Shown here piece by piece: positions 22,685-28,079 of a stretch of 28,079 nt of DNA (its first letter is position 1; every line of letters begins with the position of its first letter). The position numbers and the translations under genes were made by a program. Under the pieces are notes generated by a model. It saw only the letters and a program-made list of their open reading frames with translations. It had not been told where the DNA came from and ran no database searches. The stretch is from Ruminococcus sp. (GTDB lineage: Bacteria > Bacillota > Clostridia > Oscillospirales > Ruminococcaceae): contig JAISHJ010000120.1 of assembly GCA_031262625.1 (NCBI GenBank), positions 1 to 28,079 of the forward strand, given 5' to 3'.

Positions 22685-23322
22685 TAGTCAAGGATAATTT
22701 CTTCAACCTCATTCTTTTCGATTATCTCAATCTGGTAGTCGGAAGGCTCTTCATTCTCATATGCTATGTGTTCGGTCATAGCGAGGAAATTTCCTTCGGT
22801 GTCGAAAAGATATGTTGTCTTAAAAGAGACTGCTCCTTCAAGCGCGGAGGTGCTCTCGTGAAGCTTCTCCATGTCATACTCCCACGTATAGACGGTAAAA
22901 CCATCGTCGGTAGTAGTCTCCATTCCGACCGCAACCAAATCCGGGATAAAAAACAGCAGTACGCCCGTACTCATCTCATACGGCGCATCTTTCGTATACA
23001 CCGCAGGAGTTTCCGTCCCGTCGGAACTTACTATCTTTTCCCCGTCGAAATATCTGTAGTTTGTGACGTATTCCCCGGTCTCACCATCAAAGTATTCGGT
23101 CTCGTCAAGCCATATCTGCGTTCCGTCGGGGAGGAACATGAATGAGAAGACCTCCTGCGGCTCTCCTGTCGCGAGATTTGTAATTATATATCGGGCGGAA
23201 TTAAGGCTTGCGGCGGCGTCTATCACAGACTGTATTTCCGCACGCCCGACGATATTTTTTTCGGGAATCATACAGGAAGCAAAGGTTAATACAATAAAAA
23301 TTACGCTTAAAAATTTCTTCAT
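22684..23322 (-). CDS. Putative lipoprotein of unknown function
   Basis: A 212-residue protein with a lipoprotein signal peptide: MKKFLSVIFIVLTFASC, Cys17 being the likely lipid-carrying residue. The mature part is acidic, with beta-rich stretches rich in Thr, Tyr and Asp (YFDGETGEYVTNYRYFDGEK). The layout resembles LolA-like or sigma-linked outer-face lipoproteins, but no family is recognised. The start codon lies seven bases after a perfect -10 box, with no room for a ribosome binding site, so the message is probably leaderless; moving the start downstream would remove the signal peptide. It diverges from mgtE. Confidence 0.82.
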   Translation of the reverse strand: MKKFLSVIFIVLTFASCMIPEKNIVGRAEIQSVIDAAASLNSARYIITNLATGEPQEVFSFMFLPDGTQIWLDETEYFDGETGEYVTNYRYFDGEKIVSSDGTETPAVYTKDAPYEMSTGVLLFFIPDLVAVGMETTTDDGFTVYTWEYDMEKLHESTSALEGAVSFKTTYLFDTEGNFLAMTEHIAYENEEPSDYQIEIIEKNEVEEIILD

Positions 23323-23328
23323 AGGGCT

Positions 23329-23357
23329 ATTATACAGGAAAATTTTATCGTTGTCAA
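23329..23357 (-). promoter_or_regulatory. Promoter of the lipoprotein gene (leaderless)
   Basis: Minus strand: TTGACA (23357-23352), 17-base spacer, TATAAT (23334-23329). The A of the ATG is at 23322, seven bases beyond the -10 box, the usual transcript start position. Confidence 0.82.
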
Positions 23358-23370
23358 GTATATTTTGCGG

Positions 23371-23399
23371 TTGACAATTACTTAAAATTATGATATAAT
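23371..23399 (+). promoter_or_regulatory. Sigma-A promoter of mgtE
   Basis: TTGACA (23371-23376), 17-base spacer, TATAAT (23394-23399), exact consensus. Start near 23406 leaves 30 bases of leader, too short for an M-box magnesium riboswitch. A five-codon frame (MKAGR) at 23416 lies in the leader. Confidence 0.88.
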
Positions 23400-23435
23400 A
23401 TACAGACGAGATTTTATGAAAGCGGGGCGGTAGGA

Positions 23436-24785
23436 GTGAACATTACAGATGTAATTACTTTGCTTGAAGAAAAGAAGCTGATAACTTTGCGAAGTAACTT
23501 TGAAGAAATGCACCCCGCCGACATTGCAGCGCTTTTTTCGGAACTTATTGAGCGGAATTTCCCCGAAGCTTCCCTTATCCTCCTTTACAGAGTTATGTCT
23601 AAAGAGGTTGCGGCGGAGTCTTTCACCTACATGGAACCCTCCGCACAGGAAACGCTGATAAATTCCTTCACCGACCGCGAGCTCTCCGAAGTTTTGGACG
23701 AACTTTACGTTGATGATGCGGTTGACATGGTTGAGGAGATGCCTGCCAATGTGGTATCGAGAATCCTCAAAAACGCCGACCCCGCCATGCGCAGTCAAAT
23801 TAATAACCTCTTAAAATATCCCGTGGACTCCGCCGGTTCAATTATGACCACAGAGTTTGTGTATTTTCGTACCGGGAAGACCATTTCTGAATGTTTTGAC
23901 CGTATACGCTCTGTCGGGATAATGAAAGAGACCGTTTACACTTGTTATGTTACAGATAAGCGTAAGCTTGTGGGAGCAGTCTCGCTTCTTGAGATGCTGA
24001 CTGCCGATCCTTCAATGCTTATTGAAGATATTGCAGAGTCGAATATAATTACCGTTAATACTCTCGACGACAAGGAATCTGTTGCAAGAACGCTTTCAAA
24101 ATATGACCTTCACGCTATTCCTGTAGTTGACAACGAAGACCGGATCGTCGGGATAGTAACTTTCGACGATGCTATCGACGTAATCGAGGAGGAAAATACC
24201 GAAGACTTCTCAAAGATGGCGGCGGTTGCTCCTCTTGACGAAAGCTATTTTAAGACCACTGTTTGGCACCATGCGCGAAGCAGACTGCCGTGGCTTTTGT
24301 TCTTAATGCTCTCCGCAACGCTTACGGGATTTGTTATTTCAAAATATGAGGACGCTTTTGAGAAGGTAGCTATATTAGTAACCTTCATGCCTATGATAAT
24401 GGGTACGGCGGGAAATTCCGGCTCGCAAAGCTCTACCCTTATAATCCGCGGCATGGCGGTTGACGAAATTAACCTCCGCGATTTTTTGAAGGTTTTTTGG
24501 AAAGAATTCCGCGTTGCCCTAATCTGCGGTGCAGTTCTCGGCGTAGTAAACGGCTTGCGGATTTACTACTTTGAAAAAGCAGGCGCATTAATTGCCGTAA
24601 CCGTAGGTCTTTCTATCGTGGGAGTGGTTATCCTCGCGAAAATTGTCGGCTCTATGCTTCCCATGCTCGCAAAGAAAATTCACCTCGACCCCGCGATTAT
24701 GGCTACGCCTATGATTTCGACTATTCTCGATACTTGCTCGCTTTTGATTTACTTTTCACTTGCTGTGCTTATACTTCATGTTTAG
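23436..24785 (+). CDS. mgtE: Magnesium transporter MgtE
   Basis: A 449-residue Mg2+ channel. The N domain (about 1-127) is the superhelical gate, followed by two CBS domains (about 137-195 and 200-255), a plug helix, and five membrane helices (about 285-449). The pore signature PMIMGTAGNSGSQSSTLI (319-336) and HLDPAIMATPMISTILDT with Asp432, the pore acidic residue, are intact. High cytoplasmic Mg2+ is expected to close the gate through the N and CBS domains. The GTG start is preceded by a G-rich AGCGGGGCGG rather than a classical site. A strong promoter lies upstream, diverging from the lipoprotein gene, and a terminator follows. Confidence 0.96.
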   Translation: MNITDVITLLEEKKLITLRSNFEEMHPADIAALFSELIERNFPEASLILLYRVMSKEVAAESFTYMEPSAQETLINSFTDRELSEVLDELYVDDAVDMVEEMPANVVSRILKNADPAMRSQINNLLKYPVDSAGSIMTTEFVYFRTGKTISECFDRIRSVGIMKETVYTCYVTDKRKLVGAVSLLEMLTADPSMLIEDIAESNIITVNTLDDKESVARTLSKYDLHAIPVVDNEDRIVGIVTFDDAIDVIEEENTEDFSKMAAVAPLDESYFKTTVWHHARSRLPWLLFLMLSATLTGFVISKYEDAFEKVAILVTFMPMIMGTAGNSGSQSSTLIIRGMAVDEINLRDFLKVFWKEFRVALICGAVLGVVNGLRIYYFEKAGALIAVTVGLSIVGVVILAKIVGSMLPMLAKKIHLDPAIMATPMISTILDTCSLLIYFSLAVLILHV

Positions 24786-24805
24786 TTTTTGATGAAAAAT
24801 AATTA

Positions 24806-24841
24806 TCCCCTGTCGGTTCAGTTTGACAGGGGAGATTTTTC
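24806..24841. terminator. Terminator after mgtE
   Basis: TCCCCTGTC and GACAGGGGA form a 9-base-pair stem followed by a T run. On the minus strand an A/T-rich tail also follows, so it can serve the convergent gene at 24841. Confidence 0.88.
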
Positions 24842-25191
24842 TATATAAGCTTTGCTCTGCTCGGGATTATTTCGGGGTTGTTTTTAATATAAGATGATGC
24901 GATATCGACTATTTCGTCAATAGGCGTGTTAATCCACGGCTGCTTTTGCCGCCATTCGGTGTAGTTAAAATCTTCGGCTTTTATGGTCGCGATAAAAATT
25001 TCCTCTTTCCTGACTTCATCAGCAAGCCGTTTCCACTCTGAAAGCGATTCACCCATCGGCTTAAACTTGCTTCTGTCACCCGTCTTTAGGAAGTGCGCAA
25101 AGTCTGACATCGATTTACTAAAGCCCGCTTCAAACTGCTTTTTATCAAAATCTTTACTCTCATTACCTGAATAAACTATGCCATTGTCCAT
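24841..25191 (-). CDS. Hypothetical 116-residue protein
   Basis: Starts MDNGIVYSGNESKDFDKKQF. Charged and soluble, with no signal peptide or membrane helix. A central stretch (MGESLSEWKRLADEVRKEE) looks helical, and WRQKQPWINTPIDEIVDIAS is the most distinctive part; I recognise no family. I chose the ATG at 25191: it follows AAGGGGGAG, and the promoter just upstream places the transcript start near 25209, excluding the in-frame ATG codons at 25215 and 25266. It stands alone between the tRNA and the mgtE terminator. Confidence 0.7.
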   Translation of the reverse strand: MDNGIVYSGNESKDFDKKQFEAGFSKSMSDFAHFLKTGDRSKFKPMGESLSEWKRLADEVRKEEIFIATIKAEDFNYTEWRQKQPWINTPIDEIVDIASSYIKNNPEIIPSRAKLI

Positions 25192-25215
25192 AAAATCACT
25201 CCCCCTTGCTCTCAT

Positions 25216-25244
25216 ATTAAACCCCCAAATTATTAAATTGTCAA
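25216..25244 (-). promoter_or_regulatory. Promoter of the 116-residue gene
   Basis: Minus strand: TTGACA (25244-25239), 17-base spacer, TTTAAT (25221-25216). Transcript start near 25209, about 18 bases before the chosen ATG. Confidence 0.7.
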
Positions 25245-25253
25245 TAGCAAAAC

Positions 25254-25280
25254 AAAAACTCCGCACGAAGCGGAGCTTTT
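25254..25280 (-). terminator. Terminator after tRNA-Leu
   Basis: Minus strand: CTCCGC, loop, GCGGAG followed by TTTTTG. It starts a few bases after the tRNA 3' end. Confidence 0.88.
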
Positions 25281-25284
25281 AATC

Positions 25285-25369
25285 TGCCGGCGGCGGGGGT
25301 CGAACCCGCACGGTATCGCTACCACCGGAGTTTGAGTCCGGCACGTCTGCCAATTCCATCACGCCGGCA
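25285..25369 (-). tRNA. tRNA-Leu (anticodon CAA)
   Basis: 85 bases on the minus strand. Acceptor arms TGCCGGC and GCCGGCA pair. The anticodon stem CCGGA/TCCGG holds loop CTCAAAC, giving anticodon CAA, which reads UUG. The long variable arm (GGTA/TACC stem) is typical of leucine tRNAs, and the T loop is GTTCGAC. CCA is not encoded. A terminator follows, and a promoter about 190 bases upstream is likely. Confidence 0.96.
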
Positions 25370-25374
25370 AGGGC

Positions 25375-25432
25375 GGTCGGTGACCCGACAGGACTTCGCC
25401 GCCGGTCGGTGACCCGACGGGACTTCGCCGCC
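25375..25432. repeat. Tandem 29-bp duplication upstream of tRNA-Leu
   Basis: Two copies (25375-25403 and 25404-25432), differing at one base. Each contains GTCGG TGAC CCGAC, a small hairpin, and GGACTTCGCCGCC. They abut the 5' side of the tRNA and would lie in its precursor. A further stem, CGCATTT GTT AAATGCG, follows at 25432-25448. Confidence 0.9.
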
Positions 25433-25568
25433 GCATTTGTTAAATGCGAACTTTTAGTTTGATTCGCGGCGGGGCTTTCTTGAAAATATTCTACCTCGGC
25501 TTTAGTGAAATATATTCCGCTTTTGCTTTAGTGAAGATTTTCACTGTATGGCGAATGAATACCAATAT

Positions 25569-25597
25569 ATTTTACCACAAAACAGCCCATTTTTCAA
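25569..25597 (-). promoter_or_regulatory. Possible promoter of tRNA-Leu
   Basis: Minus strand: TTGAAA (25597-25592), 17-base spacer, TAAAAT (25574-25569). It would produce a precursor with about 190 bases of leader. The region 25450-25680 otherwise holds only three copies of TTTAGTGAA (two direct, one inverted) and no gene I can support. Confidence 0.5.
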
Positions 25598-25682
25598 TGA
25601 CTAAATTGTTAACATTACAAAAAAACGCAGCCGTTTCGGGTAGGTTATTCACTAAAGATAAAATCAAGAGCAGCTACCCTCA

Positions 25683-25792
25683 CGGAAAAGCATTTTAACA
25701 AAAACCGCTCCAAGGAAAATGTTTAAAGTCCGGGAGGGGTGGGGGTTTGGGGGAGGGGAGGGGGAGGTCACTCCTCCTCCCATCCCCCAACG
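25683..25792 (+). repeat. Dispersed G-rich palindromic repeat, copy D
   Basis: The flank CGGAAAAGCATTTTAACA and GGAAAATGTTTAAAGTCCGG match copy A in reverse complement. G runs of 4, 5, 5, 4 and 5 follow with 1-3-base spacers, then GGTCACTC and the C arm CTCCTCCCATCCCCCAACG. It ends 28 bases before the stop codon of the CLC gene, so it may act as that gene's 3' stem. Confidence 0.85.
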
Positions 25793-25820
25793 TATCATCC
25801 CCGTACCCCGTACCCAAAAG

Positions 25821-27134
25821 TTACTCGAGTTCTTCGGCGTTTTTTACGTCGGTTTTGCGGTATTTACGTAGGCGGAGTTTTGGTTGGTAGTAGACTTGGG
25901 CTGGGTAGAGACCAACGTAGCCGGAGAGGAGGTAGCTTATGGCTATGGCAACGCCGAAGTAGAGCATGGCGGCTTCGGCGTTAACGAGTTCGGTGAAGAT
26001 TTCGGCGGCGAGTGCGAAGGCGGCGAGGGGGCAGTTTGTAACGCCGCAGAAGACTGCTACGAAGCCGAGAGCGGCACCGAAGGAGGGTTCGAGACCGAGG
26101 ATGACGGCGACACTGCTGCCCATAGTTGAACCGATGTAGAAGGCGGGGAGGATTTCGCCGCCGCGGAAACCTGCACCGAGGGTGAGGGCGGTGAGGACGA
26201 CCTTAATAATCGGGACGTAGATCGGCATATCGTTTGAAACGAAGGCGTGTTCGATAGTGGCGTAGCCTGCGCCGGAGTAGATGTCAGTGCCGAGGAGGAG
26301 AGTTATGCCGCCGACGAGGAGACCGCCGACGATAATTCTTACATAGCCGCTTTTGAAATACTTTTTGTAGTATGTTCGAGAGTAGTCCATTGCGCGACAG
26401 AAGAAAATTGCGAATACAGCTGAGCAGACACCGATTAAAGCAACTTTTAAGAGCATGGGAAAATCGACTACAGAAGGAACTCCGTCAATAAAATAGTGTT
26501 CACGCACAAGCCCCAAGAAGCGGGTTGTCCAATACGCGGAGACTGCGCCGAAAACGCATGGGATTAGAGCGGAGTATGCGATTGAGCCTATTATAGCAAT
26601 TTCTATCGCGAATATTGCGGAAGCGGCGGGCGCGCCTGTGAGAGCCGAAAATGCGGCGGCGATTGCCGTCATCATAAGAACGGACGAATCGTTTTTATTC
26701 ATTTTAAGCAGGCTTGAAACGGGGGCTAAAATTCCGCCGCCGATTTGAAGTGAAGCACCTTCGCAGCCGGCAGAGCCGCCTGTAATATGCGTGAGAACAG
26801 ATGCGGCGAACACGAGGGGAGCTTTTTTCCACTCGACAGCAGAAGTACCCTCATGAGCGGCGGCGACAATGTCGTTGGTGCCGTTATCATGGGGGAATCC
26901 TGCTTTTTTGTATATAAAAACGATTACAATACCGGCGAGAGGGAGAAGCGGCAGCATAATAAGCTGATGTTCGGCGCGATAGCTGTTCGCGCCGTCAATA
27001 GCGAGCCTGAAAAGGCTTACTGCTATACCGACAATGATACCGCAGGGGATTGAGATTAAAAGCCAGCGGAGCAGATACGCCCAAGCGCGGATAGCTCCTA
27101 CCCTTCGCATACGGCGGAGTATTTTTCTAAACAT
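25821..27134 (-). CDS. CLC-family anion channel/antiporter
   Basis: A 437-residue membrane protein with about ten to twelve hydrophobic segments. GGSAGCEGASLQIGG (119-133), with Glu125 at the gating-glutamate position, and GGEILPAFYIGS (CLC motif 3) identify the family, as does AAAFSALTGAPAASAIFAIE. The usual first motif GSGIP, which lines the chloride site, is replaced by NGTND at about residue 84, so chloride should not be assumed as the ion; a fluoride or other halide role is possible. No fluoride riboswitch is upstream. The ATG follows GGAAG 18 bases after speB, suggesting one transcript. The 3' end of the gene is C-rich on its coding strand. Confidence 0.9.
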   Translation of the reverse strand: MFRKILRRMRRVGAIRAWAYLLRWLLISIPCGIIVGIAVSLFRLAIDGANSYRAEHQLIMLPLLPLAGIVIVFIYKKAGFPHDNGTNDIVAAAHEGTSAVEWKKAPLVFAASVLTHITGGSAGCEGASLQIGGGILAPVSSLLKMNKNDSSVLMMTAIAAAFSALTGAPAASAIFAIEIAIIGSIAYSALIPCVFGAVSAYWTTRFLGLVREHYFIDGVPSVVDFPMLLKVALIGVCSAVFAIFFCRAMDYSRTYYKKYFKSGYVRIIVGGLLVGGITLLLGTDIYSGAGYATIEHAFVSNDMPIYVPIIKVVLTALTLGAGFRGGEILPAFYIGSTMGSSVAVILGLEPSFGAALGFVAVFCGVTNCPLAAFALAAEIFTELVNAEAAMLYFGVAIAISYLLSGYVGLYPAQVYYQPKLRLRKYRKTDVKNAEELE

Positions 27135-27152
27135 TTTACGCTTCCAAAAAAT

Positions 27153-28067
27153 TTATAGCGGCAGTTCGGGAAGGTCAATTTCGTCGTCATCGTCAACAGT
27201 TCTGCTTCTGTTAAACTCTGAGTAGCAGATAAACATTTCGCGAAGGATTAGGTTTGCGGCGGCGGTTGAAATGCCGGAGGGGTCGTATGGCGGCGACAGT
27301 TCTACTATGTCAAAGCCGACTACATTAAGGTCGGAAAAAGCCATTGTATACGCTAAAATTTCCGAAACGGTACAGCCGTTGTGTTCGGGAGTACCTGTCC
27401 CCGGGAAAACCGACGGGTCAAGCACGTCAAGGTCGAGAGTAATATAAACGGGGCTGTCCTCCGCGACAAAGAGAGTATTCTCAATCTCTTCGTCAATCTG
27501 CTCAAGCCCGAAAATCGGGTTAGGTATCCGCCCGAAAAGGAATTCTTCGGCAGTACCGCTCCTTATCCCGAACTGGTAGATATTTTTCATCCCCACAAGT
27601 TCCGCGCACCTTCTCATAACCGTCGCATGAGAAAGCTTCTCCCCAAGGTACTCGTCCCTAAGGTCAGCATGAGCGTCAAGATGAATTATCCGAAGGTCAG
27701 GATATTTCTTAACAAGAGCGCGGACTGCACCAAGCGTCACAAGATGCTCCCCTCCGAGCATTACCGGCTTCTTATCGCGGGTTATAATCTTCGATGTCAT
27801 ATGAGAAATCTCATCAAGCACCCGCTCCGTATTCCCGAACGGCAGTTCAAGGTCCCCCGCATCAAACACCCTGCAATCCTCAAGGTCACAGTACTGATAA
27901 GGCGAGTACGTCTCTATCCCAAATGACTCCCTCCGCATCACCGACGGCGCAAATCTTGCCCCCGGACGATAAGAAGTAGTCCCGTCAAACGGCGCGCCGA
28001 AAAGCACATACTCCGCTTCCTCAAACTCGGCATCACAGCCCAAAAATCTGTTATATTCACTCTGCAT
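27153..28067 (-). CDS. speB: Agmatinase (ureohydrolase)
   Basis: A 304-residue arginase-superfamily enzyme, probably converting agmatine to putrescine and urea with two Mn ions. Metal ligands are His108 (GGEH), Asp131, His133 and Asp135 (DAHADLRD), and Asp212 and Asp214 (DLDVLDP); Glu256 (VELSPPYD) completes the site. GAPFDGTTSYRPGARFAP near the start is typical of SpeB. Other ureohydrolases cannot be fully excluded. The ATG at 28067 agrees with family starts (NRFLGCD), but the upstream bases CAACGTACCTTT have no Shine-Dalgarno site and look like the end of the dispersed repeat. The frame stays open to the window edge, so a longer form is possible. Confidence 0.9.
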   Translation of the reverse strand: MQSEYNRFLGCDAEFEEAEYVLFGAPFDGTTSYRPGARFAPSVMRRESFGIETYSPYQYCDLEDCRVFDAGDLELPFGNTERVLDEISHMTSKIITRDKKPVMLGGEHLVTLGAVRALVKKYPDLRIIHLDAHADLRDEYLGEKLSHATVMRRCAELVGMKNIYQFGIRSGTAEEFLFGRIPNPIFGLEQIDEEIENTLFVAEDSPVYITLDLDVLDPSVFPGTGTPEHNGCTVSEILAYTMAFSDLNVVGFDIVELSPPYDPSGISTAAANLILREMFICYSEFNRSRTVDDDDEIDLPELPL

Positions 28068-28079
28068 AAAGGTACGTTG
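28068..28079 (-). repeat. Possible truncated dispersed repeat (copy E) at the window edge
   Basis: Read on the minus strand the last bases are CAACGTACC, like the ends of copy D (CAACGTATC) and copy C (CAACGCGCC). This would put a repeat copy directly before speB, as copy C sits before recN. Only nine informative bases are visible. Confidence 0.35.

Noticed and set aside
23400..23435. Magnesium (M-box) riboswitch before mgtE
   Set aside because: Only about 30 bases lie between the predicted transcript start and the GTG.
25444..25698. 84-residue reading frame in the tRNA-CLC spacer
   Set aside because: No ribosome binding site, low-complexity A/T-rich product, and it overlaps the likely tRNA promoter and repeat flank.
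26787..27053. Plus-strand reading frames inside the CLC gene
   Set aside because: They are shadows of a clearly conserved minus-strand gene.

Overview
The window looks like a chromosomal segment of a low-to-moderate GC Bacillota, most likely class Clostridia (an Oscillospirales-like gut lineage is my guess). Supporting signs are near-consensus sigma-A promoters with 17-base spacers, purine-rich Shine-Dalgarno sites, a YerC/TrpR-like protein, a bactofilin, a G5/M23 cell-wall peptidase, and a type II fatty-acid cluster next to aroE and pheST. No phage, IS element, CRISPR array or rRNA was found.

Layout. 1-235: intergenic, with the first copy of a dispersed G-rich palindromic repeat. 236-2109: a small four-helix membrane protein (+), a yerC-methyltransferase pair (-) and a DtxR/MntR-type metalloregulator (+) with a perfect promoter. 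2112-6440: a leftward cell-envelope cluster from one strong promoter: membrane-anchored polysaccharide deacetylase, bactofilin, and a large acidic membrane protein with a 12-unit PEAT hexapeptide repeat. 6479-8071: aroE and an unusually short fabD (-). 8112-19061: a long rightward run of fabH, fabG, a PIN-domain gene with three tandem paralogous small genes, fabF, accB, fabZ, two micro-ORFs, pheS, pheT, an inverted pair of the dispersed repeat, and recN. 19062-21551: a long leader with a TGTAAC palindrome, 22-bp tandem repeats and a hairpin, ahead of an M23 peptidase. 21781-24785: a CPBP (CAAX-type) membrane protein, a probably leaderless lipoprotein gene, and mgtE. 24841-25369: a small unknown gene and tRNA-Leu(CAA). 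25370-28079: a repeat-rich spacer, a CLC-type anion transporter and agmatinase.

How the genes fit together. fabD, fabH, fabG, fabF, fabZ and accB supply malonyl-ACP formation and elongation. ACP, enoyl reductase and the other acetyl-CoA carboxylase subunits are not here. Bactofilin, deacetylase and the PEAT-repeat membrane protein look like one envelope/cytoskeleton unit. The PIN gene and its three partners look like an addiction-type module inserted into the fab operon, translationally coupled to fabG.

Most unusual signals: (i) a repeat family with G-quadruplex-type runs and a C-rich closing arm, four clear copies plus a probable fifth cut by the right edge; (ii) a G/C strand asymmetry that switches at those repeats regardless of gene direction; (iii) recN and speB starting just past the repeat's CAACG end without a normal ribosome binding site; (iv) one PIN toxin candidate with three putative partners; (v) a leaderless lipoprotein gene.
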